This document shows positions 1 through 6,157 of a stretch of DNA of 11,189 nt, in pieces (the stretch's first letter is position 1; each line of letters opens with the position of its first letter). The DNA comes from Thermaceae bacterium (lineage in GTDB: Bacteria; Deinococcota; Deinococci; Deinococcales; Marinithermaceae). Location of the stretch: contig JALVWZ010000193.1 of NCBI GenBank assembly GCA_027023115.1, positions 1 through 11,189 of the forward strand. The letters are read 5' to 3'. The notes below the pieces were generated by a model, which searched no databases, was not told the origin of the DNA, and saw only the letters and a program-made list of their open reading frames with translations. A program made the position numbers and the translations under genes.

Positions 1-780
1 GACGTGGCCGTGACCAGCGCCGCCGGCATGGCCCTGGCGGGGCTGAAGCCGGTGGTGGCCATCTACTCCACCTTCCTGCAACGGGCCGTGGACCAGGTGA
101 TCCACGACGTGGCCATCGAGAAGCTGAGCGTCGTCTTCGCCATCGACCGCGCCGGCTTGGTGGGCGGCGACGGCCCCACCCACCACGGCGTGTTCGACCT
201 GGCGCTTTTGCGCACCGTGCCCAACCTGCAAATTGCCGCCCCCAAAGACGCCCTGGAGCTCAGGGCCATGCTGGCCGCCGCCCTCGAGCAGGGCGGACCG
301 GTGGCGCTACGCTGGCCGCGCGGCGCGGTGGAGCCGGCCCCCGCTGGCGCCTGGCCACAGTGCAACTGGGGCCGCTGGGAAATAGTCAAGCAGGGCAGCG
401 AGGTCTACCTGCTGGCCTTCGGCAAGACGCTGGCCTACGCTCTCGAGGCCGCCGGCAGCGACCCGCGCGTGGGCGTGGTGAACGCCCGCTTCATCAAACC
501 GCTCGACCTCGACACGCTGGCCGCTCTGGCGGGCAAGTACCGCCTGATAACCGTCGAGGACCACCAGCGCGCCGGCGGCTTTGGCTCGGCGGTATTGGAG
601 GCCCTCGAGGGCCTCGGCTTGCGCCCCGAGCTGCGCATTCTCGGGCTGCCCGACCGCTTTAGCGACCAGGGCAAGCCGGAGCGCCTCCACGCCGAGGCGG
701 GCATAGACGCCGCCGGCATCCGCAAGGCGCTGGCCCTCTTTGGCGTCGCCCCGGGGCTGCCCACGCCGCGCGCCGGTTAA
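1..780 (+). CDS. dxs: 1-deoxy-D-xylulose-5-phosphate synthase, C-terminal part (5' end outside window)
   Basis: DXS condenses pyruvate and glyceraldehyde 3-phosphate to 1-deoxy-D-xylulose 5-phosphate, the entry step of the MEP isoprenoid pathway, using thiamine diphosphate in the cytosol. The window opens in frame inside the gene and shows 259 residues of an enzyme usually about 620 long: the end of the pyrimidine-binding domain and the whole C-terminal transketolase domain. Visible landmarks are the YSTFLQRAVDQVIHDVA stretch (residues 22-38), DRAGLVGGDGPTHHG (49-63), and the C-terminal GVVNARFIKPLD and ITVEDHQRAGGFG segments. The catalytic Glu of the family motif EQHAVT should lie just left of base 1. 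The following residues are DVAVT rather than QHAVT, a variant I recall from Deinococcus DXS. The GTG at base 4 is an internal Val codon, not a start. TAA ends the gene at 780. It converges on recF across a repeat-rich gap. Confidence 0.97.
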   Translation, partial: DVAVTSAAGMALAGLKPVVAIYSTFLQRAVDQVIHDVAIEKLSVVFAIDRAGLVGGDGPTHHGVFDLALLRTVPNLQIAAPKDALELRAMLAAALEQGGPVALRWPRGAVEPAPAGAWPQCNWGRWEIVKQGSEVYLLAFGKTLAYALEAAGSDPRVGVVNARFIKPLDLDTLAALAGKYRLITVEDHQRAGGFGSAVLEALEGLGLRPELRILGLPDRFSDQGKPERLHAEAGIDAAGIRKALALFGVAPGLPTPRAG

Positions 781-830
781 GGGGTGCGCAATCCCCCAAC
801 ACGTCATTCACCTGATCCATCCGGGGGGCG

Positions 831-895
831 GTACTTAGTGCGTGGTACGTAGTAGGTGGTGAATAGGTTGTAGGAAGTGGGAGGTGGGATGTAGG
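831..895. repeat. GT/AG-rich degenerate short-unit repeat
   Basis: Variants of GTAGG, GTGG and GTACGTAG follow one another for about 65 bases with almost no C on the plus strand, very unlike the flanking sequence. There is no exact period. I read it as a decayed dispersed low-complexity repeat, not a coding or RNA feature. Confidence 0.55.
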
Positions 896-916
896 AAACG
901 GCATAAATACGGGTTT

Positions 917-944
917 CCACAGGCCACTAGCCACAGGCTACAAG
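917..944. repeat. Two-unit 14-bp tandem repeat
   Basis: CCACAGGCCACTAG (917-930) is followed directly by CCACAGGCTACAAG (931-944). The two units agree at 12 of 14 positions. It resembles the dispersed CCACAGGCTAC-type repeats seen between genes in some bacteria, but the family is not identified here. Confidence 0.6.
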
Positions 945-968
945 CCGCTTTCCAAACCCCCACCCCGG

Positions 969-987
969 CCCTCCCCGAAGGGGAGGG
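969..987 (+). terminator. C/G hairpin with short T run; possible terminator or dispersed palindromic repeat
   Basis: CCCTCCCC (969-976), loop GAA and GGGGAGGG (980-987) form a perfect 8-bp stem followed by ATTTTGG. It is the first strong stem with a T run after dxs, about 190 bases past its stop, so it could end the dxs transcript. The CACCCCGGCCCTCCCC context is also a very common dispersed intergenic repeat, so the terminator role is only a guess. Confidence 0.45.
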
Positions 988-1040
988 ATTTTGGTCATCC
1001 GCAAGTGGATGCAGCGCCCGAACCCCGACCACTGACTCGG

Positions 1041-1076
1041 TCCTGGACCCCAGCTTTCGCTGGGGTGACGAGGGAG
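1041..1076 (+). repeat. Dispersed palindromic repeat, copy 1
   Basis: The core ACCCCAGC-TTTC-GCTGGGGT (1047-1066) is a perfect 8-bp stem with a 4-base loop. It is preceded by TCCTGG and followed by GACGAGGGA. This ending recurs in the two other diverged copies in the same gap. It fits the widespread class of intergenic palindromes ending in TGACG. Confidence 0.65.
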
Positions 1077-1144
1077 GAAAGGCCCACTAGAAACCAGGGC
1101 GTTGTAACGATGTTTGTCGGCGAGGCAGCGCCTTAGGCTTTACT

Positions 1145-1195
1145 TCGTCATTCCAGCCAAGCGAGCCTCGAGGCTCGCGCGAGCCAGTCCAGACC
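1145..1195 (-). repeat. Dispersed palindromic repeat, copy 2 (inverted, with 18-bp palindrome)
   Basis: Read on the minus strand, this segment begins GGTCTGGACTGGCT and ends GGCTGGAATGACGA, matching the ends of copy 1 in inverted orientation. Its middle carries the perfect 18-bp palindrome GCGAGCCTCGAGGCTCGC at 1161-1178. The centre is therefore longer than in the other copies and may be an independent insertion or expansion. Confidence 0.5.
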
Positions 1196-1272
1196 GGCAC
1201 AGTCTCCAACGTCACGGTTTTTCAAGTTAAAGAGGGGGATTCGGGCGGTGGCGGCGTAGAGCCCCTATCACA

Positions 1273-1284
1273 CGTTTTAAAACG
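1273..1284. repeat. 12-bp AT-centred perfect palindrome
   Basis: CGTTTTAAAACG is a perfect 12-bp palindrome in otherwise GC-rich DNA, close to repeat copy 3. It could be a protein-binding site or chance; nothing else in the gap decides this. Confidence 0.4.
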
Positions 1285-1289
1285 GCCTT

Positions 1290-1320
1290 GTACCCAGTTT
1301 TAGCTGGGGGTGACGGGGGA
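1290..1320 (+). repeat. Dispersed palindromic repeat, copy 3
   Basis: ACCCAGTTTTAGCTGGGGGT followed by GACGGGGGA (about 1292-1320) lines up with copy 1 over its whole length, in the same orientation, with a few changes in stem and loop. A CCCAG/CTGGG stem remains. Confidence 0.55.
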
Positions 1321-1355
1321 ATACTCGCGGTGACGTAAGGGGCGGCGCGAACAAC

Positions 1356-1373
1356 GCGGTGAGGCTACACCGC
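1356..1373 (-). terminator. Small hairpin at the recF stop, possible terminator
   Basis: On the minus strand GCGGTG-TAGCCT-CACCGC forms a 6-bp stem with a 6-base loop, starting at the last base of the recF TAG stop. It is followed by GTTGTTCG, a poor T run. The placement suits transcript ending, but the weak tract keeps confidence low. Confidence 0.3.
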
Positions 1374-2407
1374 TAGCCGGCCAGACTCCAGACCCCGTTT
1401 TCGATACGCAACAGCCTGCTCCAGCCCGCCGGGGCGTGGGTGCCGCTCAGGACCGCCTGCGGCAGGCCCGAAGCGTAGGCCAAGAGCGCCGCCTGGCGGC
1501 GCTCGTCCAGCTCGGCCGAAAAGTCGTCAACCAAAAGCAGCGGCGGCTCGCCGTGGTGCTCGGCCAATAGCCGGTGCTCGGCCAGCCGCATGGCCAGCGC
1601 CACGCTGCGGGCTTCGCCGCGGCTGGCGAACTTGACCGCGTCGCGGCCGCCCAGCACCAGCCGCACGTCGTCGCGGTGGGGGCCGCTGAGGGTCACTCCC
1701 CGCTCCAGCTCCTCTTGCAACCTATCTTCCAAGGCCGCCCGCAGCCCCTCCGGCGGCGCCGTTTCGCGCAGCTCCAGCTCCAAGGGCGCCGCGTCCAGCT
1801 CGTGGTAGGCGGCGGCGGTCAGCGGCGCCAGGCGCTCCAGGATGCGCCGCCGCCAGACCAGGATCTGCTCGCCGTAACCGGCCAGGCGCTCGTTCCAAAC
1901 GCCTATTCCGCGCGGGCTCGTCTTGAGGGCGGCGTTGCGCTGGCGCAGCGCCTTGTCGTAAGCGGAGAGCAGCGCCCGGTAGCGGGGCGAAAAGCGCACC
2001 AGCGCCCCGTCCAGCCAGCGCCGCCGCTCCTCGGGGCCGCCCCGTACCAGGGAAATGTCCTCGGGGCGGATCCAGACCGCGCCGGCGTACTCGGCCAGCT
2101 CGCGCAGGCTGGCCGGCGCCTCGTTGAGACGCACCTCGCGGCCGCCGCGACCGAAACGTTGCTCGAAGCGAACCGCGCCCAGCTGGGTCTCCACTTCCGC
2201 GAACAGGCGCGCCTCGGCCGCGCCGAAGCGCACCCGGTCGGCGAGCGCGCCCCGCACCTCGCCGCCGAGAGCCAGAAAGATGGCCTCGAGCAGGTTGGTC
2301 TTGCCGCTGGCGTTGGGGCCCACGAGGGCCAGCGGGCCCGGAGGCAGGACCAGCTCGAGGCTCTTCAGGTTGCGAAAGTTCTGCTGCCGCAGCCGGACGA
2401 GAATCAT
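1373..2407 (-). CDS. recF: RecF, DNA replication and repair ATPase
   Basis: RecF is an SMC-like ATPase that, with RecO and RecR, helps load RecA at gapped DNA. The 344-residue product has the usual length and layout. N-terminal [14 protein letters not shown] is followed by Walker A GPNASGKT (residues 30-37). Later come LSGPHRDDV (240-248), the signature-like stretch [18 protein letters not shown] (260-277) and Walker B/D-loop [12 protein letters not shown] (290-301). The ATG at 2407 is chosen because the homology begins there and because it overlaps the stop of the upstream macro-domain gene as ATGA; the frame stays open further upstream, but that translates to Arg/Gly-rich nonsense. No strong Shine-Dalgarno sequence is seen, so translation is probably coupled. 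Here recF is not beside dnaN or gyrB but with a macro domain, divergent from a dciA-like gene. TAG stop at 1373-1375. Confidence 0.97.
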   Translation of the reverse strand: MILVRLRQQNFRNLKSLELVLPPGPLALVGPNASGKTNLLEAIFLALGGEVRGALADRVRFGAAEARLFAEVETQLGAVRFEQRFGRGGREVRLNEAPASLRELAEYAGAVWIRPEDISLVRGGPEERRRWLDGALVRFSPRYRALLSAYDKALRQRNAALKTSPRGIGVWNERLAGYGEQILVWRRRILERLAPLTAAAYHELDAAPLELELRETAPPEGLRAALEDRLQEELERGVTLSGPHRDDVRLVLGGRDAVKFASRGEARSVALAMRLAEHRLLAEHHGEPPLLLVDDFSAELDERRQAALLAYASGLPQAVLSGTHAPAGWSRLLRIENGVWSLAG

Positions 2408-2883
2408 AGGGCGCGGCGGATGGCCTCCACGTCCGCGGCGGTGTAGCCGTAGAGGGTGACCTCCAGGTCGTCGGGGGCTTCCTTGAAGGCGGCGATCATT
2501 ATCCGGGCCACCTTTTCCGGCTCGAGCCCGCCCACGCCGGTGCCGAGGAGCGGAAAGGCCACCGTCTTGAGCCCCAGCTCGCGCGCCTTGGCGAGCGCCG
2601 CCCGCGTAGCCCGGTCCACCGTCTCGTAGCTGGCCGGCTCCGCCCCCAGAACCGCGGCGTGGATCACGTAACGCACCGGCAGCTCCCCGGCGCCGGTGAC
2701 CGCCGCCTCGCCTACGCGGATGGGACCGTGGCGGTTGCACTCTTCCTGGATTTTGGGCCCGCCCTTGCGGCGAATCGCCCCGGCCACGCCGGAGCCAAGG
2801 ATCAGCCGGTCGTTGGCGGCGTTGACGATGGCGTCGCCGGCGAAGCCGGTAATGTCGCCTTGGGCTATCCTGATCAGCGCCAC
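2404..2883 (-). CDS. Macro-domain (Appr-1''-p processing type) ADP-ribose-binding protein
   Basis: Macro domains bind ADP-ribose and its derivatives, and many remove ADP-ribose from proteins or nucleic acids. The 159-residue protein is one bare macro domain. It has QGDIT (residues 8-12), the Asp/Asn binding motif DAIVNAAND (17-25), the loop [13 protein letters not shown] (30-42), YVIHAAVLG (72-80) and the second phosphate loop [10 protein letters not shown] (110-119). It closely resembles a stand-alone Thermus macro protein as I recall it. The GTG start at 2883 sits 6 bases after a TAAAAT -10 box, so the mRNA is probably leaderless. Its TGA stop overlaps the recF ATG (ATGA), placing both genes in one unit. 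The substrate is unknown. The neighbour suggests, but does not show, a role with damaged or ADP-ribosylated DNA. Confidence 0.95.
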   Translation of the reverse strand: MALIRIAQGDITGFAGDAIVNAANDRLILGSGVAGAIRRKGGPKIQEECNRHGPIRVGEAAVTGAGELPVRYVIHAAVLGAEPASYETVDRATRAALAKARELGLKTVAFPLLGTGVGGLEPEKVARIMIAAFKEAPDDLEVTLYGYTAADVEAIRRAL

Positions 2884-2889
2884 GCCCCT

Positions 2890-2895
2890 ATTTTA
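2890..2895 (-). promoter_or_regulatory. -10 box of the macro-recF unit (leaderless promoter)
   Basis: On the minus strand TAAAAT is followed by the 6 bases AGGGGC and then the GTG start at 2883, so transcription should begin at or next to the start codon. No convincing -35 box is seen at the right distance. It mirrors the promoter of the divergent gene, 11 bp away. Confidence 0.55.
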
Positions 2896-2906
2896 CCCGC
2901 GCCTGC

Positions 2907-2912
2907 TAGCAT
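2907..2912 (+). promoter_or_regulatory. -10 box of the dciA-like gene (leaderless promoter)
   Basis: TAGCAT is followed by the 6 bases GAAGGC and then the GTG at 2919. The geometry is the same as for the divergent macro gene. No good -35 box is seen. The two -10 boxes are 11 bp apart, so polymerases bound at both sites would collide. Confidence 0.5.
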
Positions 2913-2918
2913 GAAGGC

Positions 2919-3743
2919 GTGGGGGAAAGCCGCGCCGGAGAGTTGCTGGGCCAGCTGCTGAAGCGCTACAAGCTCGAAGCCGGGCTGCGCCGCGGCCGGG
3001 TGCTGGCGCTCTGGCCCGAGATAGCCGGCGAGATGCTGGCCCGCCTGACCGAACCCCTGCGCCTGGAGCGCGGCGAGCTGCTGGTGCGGGTCGAGAGCGC
3101 TGCTTTGGCTCACCAGCTCACCTACCAGCGCGAGGAGTTCGTGCGCCGCTATGCCAACCACCTCGGCGAAGGAACGGTGCGGAACGTGCGCTTCATTGCC
3201 GGCCGGCTGCGTCAGGAAAAAGAGGAAGAAACCGGCGCCGCAGAAGAAGCGCCGCGCCCAGAGCCGCCGCCCCTGCCGCTGGAGCTGGCCCGCCGGCTCG
3301 AAGAGTGGCAGCGCGCGGTGCCGCCGGAGCTGCGGCCGGCGGTGGCCCATGCCGGCCGCGCCGTGCTGGCGGCCGAACTTAGCGCCGAAAACGGCGAGCG
3401 CTGCCCCATCTGCGAGCGGCCCGGCGGCGACCAGCCCTGCCGCTACTGCCGCCCGCTCTTGCGCGAGCCGCTGGTGCGCCGCACGGCCCGCGACCTGGAA
3501 CAAAACCCGCTGGCCGAGCCGCTCGAAGGCGACCTGCTGGCCGCCGCCCGCTGGCTGGCCTCGGAGAAACTGCGCGAGCAAATAGAAGAGCTGGCGCCGC
3601 AAGCGCTGGAAGACCGCAGCCTGCTGCCGCTCCTCGAAGACCGGGTGCGCCGCTTCGTGGCCCTGCCGCTGCGCGGCGAAGACCCGGCCGCCCGCGCCGC
3701 CCGCCTGCCAGAAGCGGTGCGCTCGCTGGTCAAAATCGCTTAG
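2919..3743 (+). CDS. dciA: DciA-like (DUF721) protein with a central Cys4 knuckle
   Basis: DUF721/DciA proteins help load the replicative helicase DnaB in bacteria lacking DnaC or DnaI. Residues about 7-97 carry the DUF721 pattern: GELLGQLLKRYKLEAGLRRGRVLALWPEIAG-type helix, then LRLERGELLVRVESAALAHQLTYQREEFVRR. A charged Glu/Pro linker follows (about 98-120). Next comes a C-terminal half I do not recognise, with CPIC (162-165) and CRYC (174-177), a CxxC-x8-CxxC arrangement typical of a zinc knuckle. The rest is helical and Leu/Arg/Glu-rich. At 274 residues it is longer than simple DciA proteins. The GTG at 2919 is chosen because a -10 box lies 6 bases upstream and the domain starts at once. 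It is divergent from macro-recF and 51 bp upstream of ilvE. The DUF721 call is firm to good; helicase loading is inferred from the family. Confidence 0.82.
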   Translation: MGESRAGELLGQLLKRYKLEAGLRRGRVLALWPEIAGEMLARLTEPLRLERGELLVRVESAALAHQLTYQREEFVRRYANHLGEGTVRNVRFIAGRLRQEKEEETGAAEEAPRPEPPPLPLELARRLEEWQRAVPPELRPAVAHAGRAVLAAELSAENGERCPICERPGGDQPCRYCRPLLREPLVRRTARDLEQNPLAEPLEGDLLAAARWLASEKLREQIEELAPQALEDRSLLPLLEDRVRRFVALPLRGEDPAARAARLPEAVRSLVKIA

Positions 3744-3794
3744 CGGCGAGTATTCTATAGGACAAGCGGCCGCACGGCGGCAAAGGAGGAAACA

Positions 3795-4736
3795 ATGGGA
3801 AAAGGCGGCGACACCCGCATCAACGCCGGAAAAATCTGGATGAACGGCCAGCTGGTTCCCCAGGAGGAAGCGCGCGTGAGCGTTTTGGCGCACGCCCTGC
3901 ACTACGGCACCAGCGTTTTCGAGGGCATCCGCGCCTACGAAACCAGCGAGGGCCCGGCGGTTTTTCGGCTAGAGGAGCACGTCGAGCGATTTTTCAACTC
4001 GGCCAAGATACTACGCCTGGAAATCCCCTATAGCCACGCCGAAATCAGCCAGGCAATACTCGACACCATCCGCGCCAACGGCTGGAAGGCCTGCTACATC
4101 CGCCCGCTGGCCTGGTTCGGAGCCACCTCGCTGGGCGTCAACCCCCTGCCCAACAACCCGGCCGACGTCATGATCGCCACCTGGGAGTGGGGCGCTTACC
4201 TGGGCGAGGAGGCCGTTCGCAAGGGCGCCAAGCTGGTCACCAGCTCCTGGCGGCGCTTCCCCGGCGACGTCATGCCCGGCAAGGCCAAGGCCGGCGGCAA
4301 CTACGTCAACAGCGCCCTGGCCAAGATGGACGCGCTGGCCGCCGGCGCCGACGAGGCCCTCTTGCTCGACAAGGAAGGCTACGTAGCCGAGGGTTCGGGC
4401 GAAAACCTCTTCTACGTCAAGAACGGCGTTATCTACGCCATCGAACACTCGGTCAACCTGCCCGGCATTACCCGCGACTCGGTAATCGAGATCGCCGAAG
4501 ACCTGGGCTTTACCGTGCGCGAGGCCTACCGCGTGACCCGCGACGTACTCTTCAGCGCCGACGAGGTCTTCATGACCGGCACCGCCGCCGAGGTGACCCC
4601 GGTCTCGATGATCGACAGCCGCCCCATCGGCTCGGGCAGCGCCGGCGAGATAACCATGAAGCTGCGTCGCGAGTACCTCGAGGCGGTCACCGGCAAGAAG
4701 CCCGAGTACCGCAAGTGGCTAACGTTCGTTGGTTGA
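3795..4736 (+). CDS. ilvE: Branched-chain amino acid aminotransferase
   Basis: IlvE transfers the amino group between glutamate and the 2-oxo acids of leucine, isoleucine and valine, the last step of their synthesis and the first of their breakdown. It is a cytosolic PLP fold-type IV enzyme. The 313-residue product is full length. It shows HALHYGTSVFEGIRAYE (residues 33-49), the PLP lysine in KAGGNYVNS (K165), EGSGENLF (199-206), LPGITRDSV (222-230) and ADEVFMTGTAAEVTPV (255-270). It reads very much like Thermus IlvE. The ATG at 3795 has a strong AAAGGAGG (3782-3789) at 5-base spacing. A possible promoter is TGGTCA (3727-3732) and TATTCT (3751-3756) with an 18-base spacer, weak in the -35. 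The gene stands 51 bp after the dciA-like gene and ends at an intrinsic terminator, so it may be its own transcript. Confidence 0.97.
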   Translation: MGKGGDTRINAGKIWMNGQLVPQEEARVSVLAHALHYGTSVFEGIRAYETSEGPAVFRLEEHVERFFNSAKILRLEIPYSHAEISQAILDTIRANGWKACYIRPLAWFGATSLGVNPLPNNPADVMIATWEWGAYLGEEAVRKGAKLVTSSWRRFPGDVMPGKAKAGGNYVNSALAKMDALAAGADEALLLDKEGYVAEGSGENLFYVKNGVIYAIEHSVNLPGITRDSVIEIAEDLGFTVREAYRVTRDVLFSADEVFMTGTAAEVTPVSMIDSRPIGSGSAGEITMKLRREYLEAVTGKKPEYRKWLTFVG

Positions 4737-4758
4737 GCCGGTCTTTCGGATACCAATA

Positions 4759-4792
4759 ACGCCCCGCAGCCGCGGGGCGTATTCCTGTTTGG
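4759..4792 (+). terminator. Intrinsic terminator after ilvE
   Basis: ACGCCCCGC (4759-4767), loop AGCC and GCGGGGCGT (4772-4780) form a perfect 9-bp stem. It can be lengthened by AAT/ATT pairs around one bulged A. ATTCCTGTTTGGTTTTT follows. It lies 23 bases past the ilvE stop. The T-rich side favours plus-strand use, but the stem could also stop transcripts from the opposing MFS gene. Confidence 0.8.
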
Positions 4793-4874
4793 TTTTTGAG
4801 CTTCGTCGGCTGAAGGGTTCCGATGCCAAAACCTCGCCGCGGCATGGCTTTATCAGTTTTTCTCGAAATTTGCC

Positions 4875-6062
4875 CTACGGCTCGCTTGCGACCCGGGGCG
4901 GCCGGTAGCGCAGGACCAGCGCCCAGGCCGCCAGGAGCAAGAGGGCGCTGACGATGAAGGGGGTGCTGTGGGCGACGTTTTGGTAAAAGTAGGTGCCCAC
5001 GACGGGCCCCAGCATCCGCCCCAAGGCCTGGGCGCTCGAGTTGAGGCCGGCCACCGCTCCCTGCAAACCCTCGCCCACTGCCAGACTGAGCGCCGCCGTC
5101 ACCGCCGGCGCCGCCAGACCCTGGCCCACCCCCTGCAGCACCAGCGCCAGCGTCAGCCAGGTAAAGTGCCCGGCGAAGACGAAGGTTACAAAGCCGGCCA
5201 CCGAGATCGGGATGCCGCCCCGAATCATCGCCAGCGGCGGCCACTTGAACTTGCGGATCAAGAACCCCTGCACGAACACCGCCACCAGCCCGTAAACCGT
5301 AAGCGCCCAGGCCACCATCTTGGCCGCCCGCTGCGGCGTGAGCTGCAGGCGGTCTTGGAAGTAAAAGGCGACCGTGCTCTCCATGGCCACCGAGCTCAGG
5401 CTTACCGCCAGCGCCACCACCAGCAGCGGCAGCACCTTCATGTCCCAAAAGTTGAGGCGGGGCGGCTCGTGCAGGTGGACGTGCTTTTTCGGCTCCGGCA
5501 GCGCCAGCCAGACGAAAAGGGCGTTCAAAAGCGCCAGCGCCGCCGAGAAGTAAACCGGCACCAGCAGGCTGATCCCCGCCAGCGCGCCGCCGATGGCCGG
5601 CCCGAAGACCACCCCCAGCCCGAACGCAGCGCCGATCACCGCCATGCCGGCGGTGCGGTCGGCCTTGCCGGTCACGTCGGCCACGTAGGCCTGCGCGGTC
5701 GGCAGCGTCGCCGAGGAAAAAGCGCCGCCGAAGAGGCGTGCCGCCAGCATCAACCAGTAGACCCAGCCAACGCTCAGGCGATGGTCGAAGCCGAGCTGGG
5801 CGGCCAGGGCGAAGGCAAAGAAGGAGATCGAAAACCCGAGGATTCCTATCAGGAGTATCGGCTTGCGCCCCTTGCGCTCGCTGAGGCGCCCCCAGTAGTG
5901 GGCCAACAGGAACTGCATCAGAGCGTAGGCGGTAGAAAAGGTGCCTACCTGCATCTCGCTCAAGCCCAGCTCGCGGCCCAGCGGAGCGATGATCGGAAAC
6001 AGCAGCGAAAGCCCCAACATGCTGTTGAAGAGGGTCAAAAACAGGAGCGCCATCGAGCTCAT
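4875..6062 (-). CDS. MFS transporter, DHA1/TetA-like drug efflux type
   Basis: This is a major facilitator superfamily membrane protein, probably a proton-driven exporter of drugs or small molecules. The 395-residue protein has about 12 hydrophobic segments. Motif A after TM2 reads GRLSERKGRKPILL (58-71), with G58, R59, G65, R66 and K67. The antiporter motif C region in TM5 reads FGPAIGG (153-159). The central loop (191-207) contains three alternate histidines in HVHLHE (194-199). The ATG at 6062 is preferred over upstream in-frame TTG and ATG codons (6098 and 6071) because TM1 starts right after it and a -10 box TAGAAT ends 7 bases before it. It is divergent from ferritin and converges on ilvE. 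The substrate cannot be read from sequence. Confidence 0.93.
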   Translation of the reverse strand: MSSMALLFLTLFNSMLGLSLLFPIIAPLGRELGLSEMQVGTFSTAYALMQFLLAHYWGRLSERKGRKPILLIGILGFSISFFAFALAAQLGFDHRLSVGWVYWLMLAARLFGGAFSSATLPTAQAYVADVTGKADRTAGMAVIGAAFGLGVVFGPAIGGALAGISLLVPVYFSAALALLNALFVWLALPEPKKHVHLHEPPRLNFWDMKVLPLLVVALAVSLSSVAMESTVAFYFQDRLQLTPQRAAKMVAWALTVYGLVAVFVQGFLIRKFKWPPLAMIRGGIPISVAGFVTFVFAGHFTWLTLALVLQGVGQGLAAPAVTAALSLAVGEGLQGAVAGLNSSAQALGRMLGPVVGTYFYQNVAHSTPFIVSALLLLAAWALVLRYRPPRVASEP

Positions 6063-6069
6063 AGGCGGC

Positions 6070-6098
6070 ATTCTACGCTTACTGATAATGAGCTGCAA
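6070..6098 (-). promoter_or_regulatory. Promoter of the MFS gene (leaderless)
   Basis: On the minus strand TTGCAG (6098-6093), a 17-base spacer and TAGAAT (6075-6070) are followed by 7 bases and the ATG at 6062. The -10 is 5 of 6 to TATAAT; the -35 keeps only the TTG. The spacing predicts transcription starting at about the first codon, which also decides which of three possible starts is used. Confidence 0.6.
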
Positions 6099-6157
6099 TA
6101 ACTTTCCTCACCGCTGCCGCCGCCATACTGAAAGCGCACTTCCTGAGGAGGCCCGAG

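Larger units (their letters stand above)
781..1372. other. Non-coding convergent gap between dxs and recF, rich in short repeats
   Basis: This 592-base stretch lies between the 3' ends of dxs (+) and recF (-). I find no credible gene: the open frames here translate the repeats themselves (PTPALPEGEG, LDPSFRWGDE), a familiar artefact of dispersed repeats. It holds a GT-rich degenerate tandem tract, a 14-bp two-unit tandem repeat, a C/G-rich hairpin, three diverged copies of a CCAGC..GCTGG-TGACG element, and two perfect palindromes. The palindromes are 18 bp at 1161-1178 and 12 bp at 1273-1284. The parts are listed separately. Confidence 0.85.

Noticed and set aside
781..797. GGTGCGCAAT shared with 9612-9621
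   Set aside because: A single 10-base match with different flanks; it may well be chance, and the small GGGG/CCCC stem here is too weak to call a terminator.
835..1090. Open frames on both strands in the dxs-recF gap (68 and 65 residues)
   Set aside because: They translate dispersed repeats (PTPALPEGEG, LDPSFRWGDE, PSPSGRAGVG), a known artefact. No ribosome site or domain supports them.
2408..2740. N-terminal extension of recF
   Set aside because: The extra 111 residues are Arg/Gly-rich and lie out of frame inside the macro-domain gene; RecF homology starts at the ATG at 2407.
2874..3902. Minus-strand open frame (342 residues) opposite the dciA-like gene
   Set aside because: Gln/Ala-rich antisense translation crossing two real genes; the plus-strand DUF721 match is convincing.
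4968..6101. Long plus-strand open frame (377 residues) opposite the MFS gene
   Set aside because: Its Gln/Arg/His-rich translation has no domain and is the antisense shadow of a clear membrane protein, common in GC-rich DNA.
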